A stretch of 64,000 nucleotides of DNA from Methanosarcina flavescens (GCF_001304615.2 NZ_CP032683.1:1364001-1428000); one strand, 5' to 3'. Shown: positions 37,434 to 47,184, counted from the stretch's first letter. Program-made: numbers and translations. The notes: generated by a model not told the origin, from the sequence alone.

Positions 37434-37650
37434 AAGAAACAAGTTTTTTCACAAAATTTTTCACAAGACTTTTCAAAAAAGGCTTGAGCGAAACCGTTGC
37501 GCCGGTTTATCACGCCATCATGCCGGTTTTTGATCAAACTTTTTTCTAAAAAGTTTGCGGTCAAGCCTTTTCGTAAAAGGGTTGCAGTGCAACGGTTTTG
37601 GTCAAGCGATGCCACACTTGCAGTTCAACGGTTTAATTACAACTTTTAGT
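37434..37650. repeat. Imperfect palindromic repeat cluster
   Basis: A dense set of short palindromes and near-repeats: CTTTTTTCTAAAAAG, CCTTTTCGTAAAAGG, GTTGCAGTGCAAC, and CAAGCC/GGCTTG motifs repeated in both orientations. Such GC-variable, translatable repeats look like dispersed Methanosarcina repetitive DNA. A minus frame of 64 codons runs through it but is probably repeat-derived. The remainder of 37651-37965 is an AT-rich promoter region. Confidence 0.55.
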
Positions 37651-37971
37651 CATATTCTAACCTAATATCCGTAACATTTAATTACTAGCATTTCTCTTTA
37701 TGATAAACCCAAGGCTTGATGACATTTATAATTTTGCACCTTCAGGCCTCAAGGAATATCAAATATCTTCAAGTATCATTGAGAATTATCAATTTAACGT
37801 TATCGAGTCAGGAAATACCTGTTTGAATACTTGCTTATTGGGACTTGCCGGATAGAAGAAAAAATCCGCGGCAACCGGCAGTATCCAGCAACAAGCAAAT
37901 ACTTGTTACAATGTGATAAATTACAAATAATTCAGAGAAAATTAAGATAAAAATTTTAGCGAGGAATGATA

Positions 37972-38145
37972 ATGGGCAAAACCGGCAGCATTGAATGGGT
38001 AAAGGTAAAAGGCAGAAAAGGCAGAGTAATTAAGGTCCCGAAATCAAATGCTCAAAAAGCACACCCAGGACCTGCACAGCGATTTACTTCTTCTGGTCAT
38101 AAGAGGCGCTTTATCAGAAGATCTCCAAAAGCCCTTGTAAAGTGA
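37972..38145 (+). CDS. Small basic protein (DUF5350-like)
   Basis: This 57-residue, Lys/Arg-rich protein starts [18 protein letters not shown] and ends [13 protein letters not shown]. The composition suggests nucleic-acid or ribosome binding. I associate it with the methanogen family DUF5350, from memory only. ATG 37972 lies seven bases after GCGAGG; another ATG is six bases upstream. It has its own terminator. Confidence 0.7.
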   Translation: MGKTGSIEWVKVKGRKGRVIKVPKSNAQKAHPGPAQRFTSSGHKRRFIRRSPKALVK

Positions 38146-38159
38146 TTTTAAGGGCTTTT
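38127..38159 (+). terminator. Hairpin terminator overlapping the end of the small basic gene
   Basis: AAAAGCCCTT (38127-38136) pairs perfectly with AAGGGCTTTT (38150-38159), followed by a T-rich tract. The left arm includes the last coding bases. Confidence 0.7.
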
Positions 38160-38304
38160 AATTTTAACTTTTTTAATTTTCTTTTAAGCGTTCAGAAGTA
38201 TTTTTAATATTTTTAAGGAATTCTAAATATTTTCTTCAGAAAATAGGTTTTTTCCTTTAAATAGCAGGGTTTGAAAAGGAGAAATTTTGAAAAATACAGG
38301 GCTT

Positions 38305-39498
38305 TTATTCTATCAAAAAGACATCCACTTCTTCTCCCTCATCATACCCTTCAATATCTTCGGGCACAAGCACGTACCCATCAGCCTTTGCAACCGAACT
38401 AAGGATCCCTGCTCCAGCCCCTGTAAGGGGGCGAACCTTATCCCCCTCAAAGACAACGCGGATAAAATTAACGTATCCTATTTTAGAACTGATTTTTGCA
38501 GCCAGGCGCCTTTTAAGAATAAGTTCGGGAACTTCTGGAATTGCTGCCAGTTTCCTAATTCCGGGACGAACAAAGAAGTAGAGAGCAACGAGTCCGGCGA
38601 CAGGATAACCGGGAAGGCAGACAACAGGGACACTATTTATAATCCCAAGCGCTGCAGGTTTTCCTGGACTGGCTCCTATGCCGTGTACGAGTAATTCCCC
38701 GAGGGCTGCCAAAATCTCAGGGGCATGATCCCTTTTCCCTACCGAGGTTCCGCCCGAAAGAAGGATCATATCGGCGTCCAGGTTTGCTTCTACAGCCCTT
38801 TTTATACTATCCGGATTATCAGGCACGATCTCAGTACATCGAGGAATTCCACCCCATTTCTTCACATAAAGGGCCGACATCAACCCATTGGTTTCAATCA
38901 TCTTGCCGAGTGGAGGAACATCCACACTCTTCTTACGGCTTACAAGCTCATCCCCTGTCGGAATGATTGCAACGACAGGCTTTTTGAAGACTTTCACTCT
39001 GTCAAATCCAAGCGATGCCAGTACGGCTACGTCACACGGACGAAGGAGATGCCCTTCTTCAAAAACCCTGTCTCCTTTTTTTATATCTTCCCCGATCTGT
39101 CCTACATTCCTATTCGGGTAGACCTGTGCCCTGATCTCAACAAGGTTTCCTGCAGTAGCAGTATCTTCAACCATGACGACAGCATCAGCTTCTTCAGGCA
39201 CTGCTGCTCCGGTATGTACCCAGGTCGAGCCTCCTTCCTCTATTTGATCAGAGAGCTGCAGCAGAACAGGGTTTGCAGGAGAAGCCCCCAGAGTATTGAC
39301 AGCCTTTACCGCGTACCCATCCATAGCAGCACGTCTGTAGTGAGGCACATCCCTCTCAGAAATTATGGCTTCTGCAAGCACCCTGCCTGCGCAGTCTTCG
39401 AGTGAAACTTCTTCTGTTTTTCTCAGAGTGGAAATATTTTCAAGGAAAAGTCTTAAAGCTTCATTAACCGGGGTTCGCTCTTTGAATATCCTGCCCAT
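38305..39498 (-). CDS. moeA: Molybdopterin molybdotransferase
   Basis: This 397-residue enzyme inserts molybdenum or tungsten into adenylated molybdopterin. Blocks are ISERDVPHYRRAAMDGYAV, ADAVVMVEDT, IPTGDELV, LLSGGTSVGKRD and CLPGYPVAGLV. A C-terminal beta-barrel domain IV is present. ATG 39498 follows GGAAGGGAG. It lies 23 bp downstream of moaD. Methanosarcina needs the cofactor for formylmethanofuran dehydrogenase. Confidence 0.93.
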   Translation of the reverse strand: MGRIFKERTPVNEALRLFLENISTLRKTEEVSLEDCAGRVLAEAIISERDVPHYRRAAMDGYAVKAVNTLGASPANPVLLQLSDQIEEGGSTWVHTGAAVPEEADAVVMVEDTATAGNLVEIRAQVYPNRNVGQIGEDIKKGDRVFEEGHLLRPCDVAVLASLGFDRVKVFKKPVVAIIPTGDELVSRKKSVDVPPLGKMIETNGLMSALYVKKWGGIPRCTEIVPDNPDSIKRAVEANLDADMILLSGGTSVGKRDHAPEILAALGELLVHGIGASPGKPAALGIINSVPVVCLPGYPVAGLVALYFFVRPGIRKLAAIPEVPELILKRRLAAKISSKIGYVNFIRVVFEGDKVRPLTGAGAGILSSVAKADGYVLVPEDIEGYDEGEEVDVFLIE

Positions 39499-39521
39499 AG
39501 TCTCCCTTCCTGAAAAGAGAA

Positions 39522-39815
39522 TTAGCCTCCAGAGACAGGAGGCAGGACTGCAAGCTCATCGCCATCTGAAAGAAGCGTATCAAGTCCGTCAAGATGCCTG
39601 ACATTGTTTCCATTTATAAGGACATTAATTGAACCGCACATGACAGGAGTTTCGCGTTCCTCTTCGGATTGTTCAAAAATAAGAGATTCTAATTCGGGAT
39701 ATTTTTCAGTAAGGGATAAAAGGACATCAATAACTTTTTCTCCTGAGATCTGCAGTTCCGATGTGCCTGCCTTTTCACGCAAATTTGCAAATAACTTGAT
39801 TTTTACCTCAGCCAT
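39522..39815 (-). CDS. moaD: MoaD-type molybdopterin synthase small subunit
   Basis: This 97-residue ubiquitin-fold protein begins VKIKLFANLREKAG and ends PPVSGG, with the diglycine that is thiocarboxylated to carry sulfur. Placement directly upstream of moeA supports a MoaD rather than ThiS role. An insertion near residues 47-60 (EQSEEERETPV) is longer than usual. Confidence 0.88.
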   Translation of the reverse strand: MAEVKIKLFANLREKAGTSELQISGEKVIDVLLSLTEKYPELESLIFEQSEEERETPVMCGSINVLINGNNVRHLDGLDTLLSDGDELAVLPPVSGG

Positions 39816-39893
39816 GAGAGACTATTTTATCCTATTCCTTAAATATACCTATGCCTTATTAAGAAGCAGCTATGCTGGAAGGTTTGGGGAATA

Positions 39894-41531
39894 ATGCAAC
39901 AGGGTCAGGATTACAATATAGAGAACTCATCAGGGCTTTCTGAGAAAAAATATAAAGCATCAGGAATTCTGATCATTCTTTTTGCCCTGTTAATAAGACT
40001 GTTTGACCTGGGAGAACGAGTTTTTCATCATGATGAAAGCGTACATGCCAGTTTCACTCTTAAACTTCTGGATGCCGGGCAATACAGTTATAATCCGGCT
40101 TATCACGGTCCCTTTCTTTTCCACTCTACCGCTGCAGTCTTCTATTTTCTAGGAATCAGTGATACAACCGCACGCCTGATTCCTGTTTTCTTTGGAGTAG
40201 CGGCAATTCTGCTGGTCTTTTTGCTCAAGAAGGAACTTGGGAAAAGAGGTGTACTCTGGGCGGCTTTTTTGCTTGCTTTTTCTCCGAGTATGGTGTATTT
40301 TTCAAGATTTTTCAGGAACGACCTGATCATTGTTTTCTGTACCCTTGCTGCGGTTATAGGGGGGATTCGCTACCTTGAAAACCTCCACAGCCAGAAGAGA
40401 TATCCTTATCTTATCCTTACAGCTTTTTCCCTTGCCCTTGCCGTATCCTCAAAAGAAAACGCCTATCTTGTCATTGTGATGTTCGGAGCCTACGCAGGGA
40501 TTTATTCCTTATACAGGTTTTATTCCGACTGGGAAAGAGGGGGAATTAATCTTAAAAAGGTTTTTTCTCTCAATATCACTGCTATTTCTCCATTTCTTCC
40601 CGATATCCTGCTATCTGGCGTATTCTTTATTTTTACGGTAATGTTATTCTATACAAGCCTTTTCAGGGTCCATGAGACCCTTTTCTCAATTGTGGGGAGA
40701 GCTTTCTCCCACTGGATGGAGATGCACAAAATTGAACGCATAGGAGGTCCTTTTTACTTTTACATTCCTATTCTTTTCGTGTATGAAAGCCCTATTCTGA
40801 TTTTTGGGACTGCAGGTATTGTCCATTTCCTGAAAAAGAAAGGTAAAAACTTCTCTTTTTTCCTGTTTGTCTCCTACTGGGCAATTGCAAGTTTGCTGCT
40901 CTATTCCTATCTCCAAGAAAAGGTTCCCTGGCTTGTTGTGCATATTGTCTTGCCCTTCGGAATTCTGGCAGGAGCTTATCTGGGTGACCTTTTTTCCAGG
41001 ACTTCTGGCAGAGAACAGGTAAGTTCATCAGGAGCAGAAAACATTAGCTTCGGAGCAGACAAAACCCCTGCGTCCAGAATGAGATATTCCAGTACCTACA
41101 ATCTCGTAGTGGGAATTCTAGCACTTACCCTGATAATGTCCCTGTTTCAGTGCATTTCTGTAAACTTTTACAGGAGTATGGAACATGACGAATTGATGAC
41201 TTATTCACAAGCGCCTCAGGATATCAGGGAACTTATGGGGAAAATCGAAGGATTCAATAAAGGGCCTGAAAACCTAAGGATAGCTGTTGTAGATCCATAT
41301 AATCTTTACTGGCCCCTGCCCTGGTACTTCAGGGACTATGAAAAAGCAGAGTATTATACAGCTCCTCCTGGGAACGAAAAATACGATGCAATAATCGTGC
41401 CTGCGGCGTACCGGATGTATGAGGAAATACCCGAAGAAAGGTATGCCTCATATAACTTCTCCCTGCGCCCAGGAAAGCAGCTTACCCTTTACTATGACAA
41501 AAACTTGAAAATAGTGAGCGATGATCTTTGA
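39894..41531 (+). CDS. Agl23-like polytopic membrane protein (TIGR03663 type)
   Basis: This 545-residue protein has about 11 membrane segments and a GT-C-like start: LFDLGERVFHHDESVHASF with the acidic loop motif, then YNPAYHGPFLFHS and FSRFFRNDLIIVF. This is the TIGR03663/Agl23 pattern linked to archaeal N-glycosylation and flippase activity. A soluble C-terminal part follows residue 430. It is divergent from moaD. The family call is from pattern; the glycan substrate is unknown. Confidence 0.78.
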   Translation: MQQGQDYNIENSSGLSEKKYKASGILIILFALLIRLFDLGERVFHHDESVHASFTLKLLDAGQYSYNPAYHGPFLFHSTAAVFYFLGISDTTARLIPVFFGVAAILLVFLLKKELGKRGVLWAAFLLAFSPSMVYFSRFFRNDLIIVFCTLAAVIGGIRYLENLHSQKRYPYLILTAFSLALAVSSKENAYLVIVMFGAYAGIYSLYRFYSDWERGGINLKKVFSLNITAISPFLPDILLSGVFFIFTVMLFYTSLFRVHETLFSIVGRAFSHWMEMHKIERIGGPFYFYIPILFVYESPILIFGTAGIVHFLKKKGKNFSFFLFVSYWAIASLLLYSYLQEKVPWLVVHIVLPFGILAGAYLGDLFSRTSGREQVSSSGAENISFGADKTPASRMRYSSTYNLVVGILALTLIMSLFQCISVNFYRSMEHDELMTYSQAPQDIRELMGKIEGFNKGPENLRIAVVDPYNLYWPLPWYFRDYEKAEYYTAPPGNEKYDAIIVPAAYRMYEEIPEERYASYNFSLRPGKQLTLYYDKNLKIVSDDL

Positions 41532-41833
41532 AAAGGGAATCCTCGTTAAATACCAGGGAAAGAGTAGTGAGTGCTTCCAGCTACTGTTTTTGATATTCAG
41601 TGTTAAGATTTTCGGGGAAGCTGCAGAACGAATCAGTGTCCCCTCAGTTATGGGGGAAATCCTGGCTGGAGCCTCACTTGGAGTGTTTTTCCATAATGTA
41701 GAGATTGACACAATTATTTTTTTGCTGAGCTGAGTCAACCTTCCTGCTATTCACTGCCGAATACAAAGATGTGAGCTTCAAAATTACCTGCATGTATGAA
41801 ATGGGCTATCCATGCCAGGCAACGAAAAGTTGA
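41521..41833 (+). pseudogene. Remnant of a KefB/CPA2-type cation:proton antiporter
   Basis: The first frame reads LFLIFSVKIFGEAAERISV and PSVMGEILAGASLGV, the first two helices of a CPA2 antiporter, and stops at 41731. A one-base shift restores the next helix (TFLLFTAEYKDVSF), which ends at 41833. At least 300 further residues are absent. It overlaps the end of the Agl23-like gene by 11 bases. This is a 5' fragment with a frameshift, not a functional transporter. Confidence 0.75.
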
Positions 41834-41900
41834 GCAGCAGTGACAGGTCTCAGAGTTAAAAATAAATTAAAAACTTAAACTAAGTCTTGAAAATCTTAAC

Positions 41901-44645
41901 TCAGTCAGACTTTGTTTTTTCATATTTATTCTCCTTATGACCTCTTCCGGAGAAGTACTTTACAAGTTCCATAGCGATAAACGTAGTAGAAGCAAGCGGC
42001 AGTATTACTTCCCAGTCAGAGAGAGAGAGTGGAACAGTCCCGAAAGCATTCTGGAAGAAAGGAACATAAATTACTATCAGTTGCAGGATTATTGTTGTCA
42101 TGACTGCATAAACCAGGGGCTTGTTTGTAAAAAGCCCCAGGGAAAAGACCGAGTATCGATCAGAACGCCAGTTGAAGGCATTGAACATCTCTGAGAAGAC
42201 CACAAGTGTAAAGATCAGAGTCTGGAGTTTTTCAATGGGGAAGCCTCTATCAAGAGCCCAGGTTAAAACGATGAGACCCTGAAGAGCAATCAACCCTCCT
42301 ATTCCAAGCCCGGCTATGATTTCCCTGCGGGTGACAACCCCTTCCTTAACATTTCTTGGCTTTTGTCTCATGATGTTGAGGTCCGGAGGCTCAACTGAAA
42401 GAGCCATTGGAGGAAGCCCATCTGTAATCAGGTTAATCCAGAGGATCTGAACTGCAAGAAGAGGCAGGATTTGCCATCCCAGAATCGCAATAAGGACTAT
42501 GAGAACCTCGCCAGTATGAGTTGAGATCCCGTAAGTAATAAAATTCCTAATATTTTTGAATATGTTGCGCCCTTCTTCAACCGCTGCAACAATGGATGCA
42601 AAATTATCATCTGTGAGAATCATACTTGAAGCTTCTTTGCTGACATCCGTGCCTGTGATTCCCATAGCTATTCCCATATCTGCAGCTTTGAGGGCAGGGG
42701 CATCATTCACCCCGTCCCCTGTCATTGCCACAACATAACCCTTTTTCTTAAAAGCGTCTATTACCCTCAATTTATGGGCAGGATAGACCCTTGCATAAAC
42801 TGAAATCCTCTCAACCTTCTCTTCGAACTCGGCATCCCCAAGACTATCAAGCTCTGATCCTGTAAGAGTGAGATCGTTTTCCTTTAAAATCCCGAGTTCC
42901 TTTGCAATTGCAGACGCCGTAATTTTATGATCTCCTGTTATCATTACAGTTTTAATACCTGCGTCTGCACACTTCTGGATTGCAACCTTTACTTCCTCTC
43001 TAGGGGGATCTCTCATGCCCATTAAGCCTGAGAAAATCATATCCTCCTCAATTTCCTCTGCAGTGCGTTCTCCAGAGGAAACTTTCTCAGGAGAGATATC
43101 CTCAGCCAGGGGGCGGAATGAGAAAGCCATAACCCTTAGGGCCTGGTCAGCCATTTCCCTGATTTTCCCTGAGATCAATTGTTTTACCTCAGGAGATAAA
43201 GCTTTTATTTCACCATCATGAAAAATTTTCGTACATGATTCAAGGATTACTTCAGGAGCTCCCTTTGAGAAAGCAACCAATCCATTTACAGGAAAACTGA
43301 CTGAGTTAGCTTCCACTCTATTGAGGGTAGCCATTCTTTTTCTTTCAGAGGAAAAGGGGATTTCCCCAAGCCGTGGATATTCCTGATCAAGCTCGGTTTT
43401 ATGGAGTCCTCCCTTTGCGGCTGCAACCACAAGAGCCGCCTCCGTAGGGTCCCCTTTAATCTCCCATATCCCATCCTTTTTAAAAAGACCAGCATCATTG
43501 CAAAGCACAGCCCCCAGAAAGAGAGCCTGAAGATGGGGATCTTCTGCAGGAAATTCCTGATTTTCTTTAAAGAACTCTCCTTCAGGAGAGTATCCAACTC
43601 CTGTAACCTTTAAAAGCTGTTCGTTGACACAAATTATCTCAACCGTCATTTTATTCTGTGTAAGTGTGCCTGTTTTGTCCGAGCAGATAACGTCTGTAGC
43701 TCCAAGAGTTTCTACAGATGGCAATTTTCTTACGAGGGCATGTCTTTTGATCATTCTCCGAACTCCAAGCCCAAGCCCTACTGTAACAACTGCAGGAAGA
43801 GCCTCAGGAATGGCAGCGACTGCAAGGGCGACTCCCCAGAGAAACATATCGAAAAGGGGGAAGCCATAAAGAACCCCAAGTATTGCAACAAAAGCCACAA
43901 TTATGAGAGTTGCGATACCAATCAATCGACCAAATTTATCAAGACTATCCTGCAGAGGAGTTCTGGATCTCTCTATTGTTCCTAAAAGCCCTGCCAGTTC
44001 TCCAAAAGCCGTATTCATTCCAGTTGCCGTGACAACGGCACAGCCTCTTCCGTAAGCAACTGACGTTCCTGTATAGACCATGTTTGTTCTGTCAGCCTCT
44101 GGAGTCTCTGAAGGCAAAGCTTCAGTACTTTTCTTAACTGGGACAGATTCTCCCGTAAGAGAAGACTCATCAGTTTTTAGATTGAATTCTTTAACTACCC
44201 TAGCATCCGCGGGAATGCGATCCCCTGTCTGGAGAATAATAAGATCTCCCGGGACAAGCTTTTTTGAGGGAATTTTTTTCTCGACCCCGTCCCTTATAAC
44301 AGTGGCTTCCGGAGATGTGAGGGATCTCAGGAGTTCAATTGCTTTTTCAGCCCGGTACTCCTGCGCAAAACTCAAGGTACCTGCAAGAAAGACCGTGAAA
44401 ATGATTACTATTGCATCAATTAACTCCCCAAGCAGGGCTGAGATAATAGAGGCAGTTATCAAAATGATAATCAGTACACTTTTAAACTGTGAGATAAAGA
44501 GTCGCAGGACTGAAACTTTTTCCTCTTCTTTAAGTTCATTTTCGCCATATTTTTCAAGTCTTTTTTCGGCTTCCTCTGAACTTAAACCTTCTTCTGATAC
44601 CCCAAGCTCTTCAAAAACGGAATTTATTTCTTGGTCGTAATACAC
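41901..44645 (-). CDS. Cation-transporting P-type ATPase (P2 type, Ca2+-ATPase-like)
   Basis: This protein of about 914 residues has the full P-type order: an N-terminal cation-ATPase domain (GLSSEEAEKRLEKYGENEL), TGES in SSLTGESVPV, PEALPAV in helix 4, phosphorylated Asp in CSDKTGTLTQNKM, KGDPTEAAL and TGDGVNDAPALK. PEALP rather than PEGLP at the ion site leaves the transported ion open, with Ca2+ or Na+/K+ possible. GTG 44645 is preferred for its upstream GGTAGGGG; TTG 44660 is in frame. Confidence 0.9.
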   Translation of the reverse strand: MYYDQEINSVFEELGVSEEGLSSEEAEKRLEKYGENELKEEEKVSVLRLFISQFKSVLIIILITASIISALLGELIDAIVIIFTVFLAGTLSFAQEYRAEKAIELLRSLTSPEATVIRDGVEKKIPSKKLVPGDLIILQTGDRIPADARVVKEFNLKTDESSLTGESVPVKKSTEALPSETPEADRTNMVYTGTSVAYGRGCAVVTATGMNTAFGELAGLLGTIERSRTPLQDSLDKFGRLIGIATLIIVAFVAILGVLYGFPLFDMFLWGVALAVAAIPEALPAVVTVGLGLGVRRMIKRHALVRKLPSVETLGATDVICSDKTGTLTQNKMTVEIICVNEQLLKVTGVGYSPEGEFFKENQEFPAEDPHLQALFLGAVLCNDAGLFKKDGIWEIKGDPTEAALVVAAAKGGLHKTELDQEYPRLGEIPFSSERKRMATLNRVEANSVSFPVNGLVAFSKGAPEVILESCTKIFHDGEIKALSPEVKQLISGKIREMADQALRVMAFSFRPLAEDISPEKVSSGERTAEEIEEDMIFSGLMGMRDPPREEVKVAIQKCADAGIKTVMITGDHKITASAIAKELGILKENDLTLTGSELDSLGDAEFEEKVERISVYARVYPAHKLRVIDAFKKKGYVVAMTGDGVNDAPALKAADMGIAMGITGTDVSKEASSMILTDDNFASIVAAVEEGRNIFKNIRNFITYGISTHTGEVLIVLIAILGWQILPLLAVQILWINLITDGLPPMALSVEPPDLNIMRQKPRNVKEGVVTRREIIAGLGIGGLIALQGLIVLTWALDRGFPIEKLQTLIFTLVVFSEMFNAFNWRSDRYSVFSLGLFTNKPLVYAVMTTIILQLIVIYVPFFQNAFGTVPLSLSDWEVILPLASTTFIAMELVKYFSGRGHKENKYEKTKSD

Positions 44646-44926
44646 TCCCCTACCTCTCAAGCCTTTGGATTAACAGGATAATATCCCTCAACTAATATAT
44701 TCGCTCCTAATATATTCGTTCCTTCAATATAAGTTAGTTCAAAGCATATATAATGATTAAGCGTGTCGATATATTACAAGATTTGTAAAGGAATACAGAT
44801 ATGTAGTGAACCTTTGTGGAAAAGAAATATAAGACATTAGCTTTTTTGATATCAAGATCGGGTTTGAAATCTTAAGGGGTATTTAGATTTCGATTAAAAG
44901 CTAAAACAGGTAAAGGAAAATTGGGT

Positions 44927-46261
44927 ATGAAAATTATAATAATCGGAAGTGGGGTTGCAGGACTTACAGCCGGATACAGGCTCTGCAAATCAAATGAGAT
45001 CATTATTTTTGAAAAAGATGCGGAAATAGGGGGGATGGCTGCAAGTTACTGCCAGGACTGTGCAGGAAAAAGTTATTTTATAGAGAAGTATTACCACCAC
45101 ATATTCAGGAGTGATTCGGAACTTCTTGATCTGATAAGGGAACTGGGTCTTGAAGATCAAATGCTGTGGCTTAAGGGGAAAAATGCCTATTTTGTAGAAG
45201 GTAAAAGCTATCCTATGAATACTCCTGTTGAGATTCTAAGATTTGACCCGCTTTCATTTACAGATCTGGTAAAACTTGGCCTGTTGGTGCTCAGGATTAA
45301 GTTAATAAGAGATACTACCCCCTATGACAGTATAAAGGCGAAAGACTGGATTCTTGAGACCACGGGAAATTCCGTATATGAAAACTTTTTTGCTCCTCTC
45401 TTGAAAAGCAAGTTCGGGGATAACGCCGAGAATGTTTCTGCAGCCTGGCTTATAGGGCGCGTTAAAATAAGGTCGGATAGAGGAAAAGATGGGGAGAAAC
45501 TGGGGTACCTGAGAGGAGGATTCAACTCCCTGATAGAAGCTCTTGCAAGAGAAATCACTGCACAGGGAGGCAAGATTCTGCAAAATAAAGCTGTAGAGGA
45601 AATTGTTATCAAAGATAATGCTGTGCAGGGTGTGGTCGCTGACGGAGAATTCATACCCTGTGATGCCGTGATTTCAACTGTTGAACCCAGAGTACTTGAT
45701 ATTCTCACAAAAGGCAAGCTTGGAGCTCTTCACGAAACCCTGCGAAGTATTCGTTACCAGGGCACAGCATGCGCCCTGATAGGGCTTAAGAAAAGGCTTA
45801 TGGAAGATGGGAATTACTGGCTGAATATAAAGGCTGACGTGCCTTTTGGAGCCGTGATAGAGCACACCAATTTTATGCCTTTTGAGGATTATGGAGAGCA
45901 CCTTCTCTATGTAACTTCTTATTTCCAGAATGAGAACGATGCTCTCTGGGTTAAAAAGGAAGAAGAAGTCCTGGATGCTTATCTAAAAGGTCTGGAGAGG
46001 ATGTTTCCAGATTTTAAAAGGACTGATATTAAATGGGCAAAAATCTTCCGCAGAATGGATACTGCACCTGTGTATGAACAGGGATATCTTCAAAAAGTTT
46101 TACCATTTGCTCCAGGTCCATCGGGACTTTACCTGGCAGGAATGTTCTCATCAACCAATTACCCTGAAAGAAGCATGAACGGCTCTGTAAAAGCCGGGTT
46201 GGAGGCTGCAAATTTCTTCACGAAAAAAGATAAAAAATGTGAGGTTTGCTGGCTTGACTGA
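44927..46261 (+). CDS. FAD-dependent amine-oxidase/protoporphyrinogen-oxidase-like protein
   Basis: This 444-residue flavoprotein has a dinucleotide fold at the N-terminus (IIIIGSGVAGLTAGYRL, then IFEKDAEIGGMAAS), a central GYLRGGFNSLIEALA block, and the C-terminal FAD motif GLYLAGMFSSTNYPERSMNGSVKAG. Homologues in archaea often lie near glycosylation genes and act on isoprenoid, sugar or porphyrin-like substrates. The substrate is not readable. ATG 44927 is chosen over TTG 44921. Confidence 0.8.
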   Translation: MKIIIIGSGVAGLTAGYRLCKSNEIIIFEKDAEIGGMAASYCQDCAGKSYFIEKYYHHIFRSDSELLDLIRELGLEDQMLWLKGKNAYFVEGKSYPMNTPVEILRFDPLSFTDLVKLGLLVLRIKLIRDTTPYDSIKAKDWILETTGNSVYENFFAPLLKSKFGDNAENVSAAWLIGRVKIRSDRGKDGEKLGYLRGGFNSLIEALAREITAQGGKILQNKAVEEIVIKDNAVQGVVADGEFIPCDAVISTVEPRVLDILTKGKLGALHETLRSIRYQGTACALIGLKKRLMEDGNYWLNIKADVPFGAVIEHTNFMPFEDYGEHLLYVTSYFQNENDALWVKKEEEVLDAYLKGLERMFPDFKRTDIKWAKIFRRMDTAPVYEQGYLQKVLPFAPGPSGLYLAGMFSSTNYPERSMNGSVKAGLEAANFFTKKDKKCEVCWLD

Positions 46262-46683
46262 GAACTGAGAAAGTGGCATCCTGTATTTTAATTAAGAGTT
46301 TTGCATACCTGAAGAAGCCACCTGACTTAATATAATCTTTCAGGACGAACTATTATATAGCCTAAGGGATGATAATATACTGTCTGTAGCTACATGCAGA
46401 AAGAAGTTCTGCATGATTACCTGTCCTTCCAGATTTATCATTCATGGGGACTTTAGCGATGATGAAGAAGGAAAAGACAGTTAAATCTAAAAATTTGGAT
46501 TTCTGCCGTAATCGGCATTCTGGGGGCATGCTGGTCAAACCCGCATTAGCGGAGATGGCACAGGAGAATAAACTTGTTTTTCCCTGAGGCTTGGCTCTCA
46601 AAGAGCCCGGATGCTGTAAAGATGCTGCCCTGGCTTCCGGGAAGGGGTTTTGGCAGCGTAGAAATAAAGAGGAGTGGTAAAAG
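46262..46683 (+). promoter_or_regulatory. Long candidate leader upstream of the DUF3303 gene
   Basis: A TATA-like TATTATATAG lies near 46350. About 300 bases of moderate GC follow without a solid gene. Stems include GCAGAAAGAAGTTCTGC (about 46394), GGCTCTCAAAGAGCC (about 46592) and TTCCGGGAA. A 42-codon frame (46459-46587, starting MMKKEKTVKSKN) has no good ribosome site. It may be a structured 5' leader or contain a small RNA. Confidence 0.3.
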
Positions 46684-46959
46684 ATGTTATTCATGGACGT
46701 TAGTACCTGGGACCCTTCGAACCGCGATAAGATCCTAGAACATTTTAAGAAACTGGAGATTCCAGAAGGAATTGATGTCATTAACCAGTGGATTGACCTT
46801 TCTGGAAATAGATATTATATTCTTTACGAAGCTGAAAGTGCAGAGGCTTATGGAGCGTTCAATCTGCCCTGGTCGGATATCTGCGTAATTGACAGCGTGC
46901 CGGTTATGGAAGCTTCCGAATTCATGCAGCTTCTGCCGAAATATCAAAAGAAAGCCTGA
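46684..46959 (+). CDS. DUF3303-like small protein
   Basis: This 91-residue protein begins MLFMDVSTWDPSNRDKILEH and has YYILYEAESAEAYGAF and WSDICVIDSVPVME. I match this to DUF3303, a small ferredoxin-like (dimeric alpha/beta) fold of unknown role. ATG 46684 follows AGGAGTGG. It appears monocistronic behind a long leader. Confidence 0.65.
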   Translation: MLFMDVSTWDPSNRDKILEHFKKLEIPEGIDVINQWIDLSGNRYYILYEAESAEAYGAFNLPWSDICVIDSVPVMEASEFMQLLPKYQKKA

Positions 46960-47092
46960 ACTGTCAGCAAGGCTCTATAAAAACTGCCGATGAGCTGCAA
47001 ACTAACAGCCTCATCGAAAAATCTTTATTTTATTATTCTCGATTACAGGGCTTTTTATAGCTTTTTAAATTACTCCAGGCTCATATCCGATT

Positions 47093-47184
47093 TTAATCAT
47101 TACATCAGGTTTTCAGCATTGCTGTTTTAAGTTCAAGATTAATCATTACATCAGGTTTTCAGCATTACCGTTTTCAGGTCAAGA
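47093..47184. repeat. 46-bp tandem duplication at the 3' end of the aldehyde dehydrogenase gene
   Basis: Bases 47093-47138 and 47139-47184 are near-identical (TTAATCATTACATCAGGTTT to TTCAAGA). The downstream copy is non-coding but still encodes a variant of the gene's C-terminus (LELKTAMLKT against LDLKTVMLKT), so the end of the gene was duplicated and has drifted. Confidence 0.85.

Noticed and set aside
37421-37615. 64-codon minus-strand protein within the palindromic repeat cluster
   Set aside because: The sequence is made of repeat units, and its end overlaps the start of the split gene by chance.
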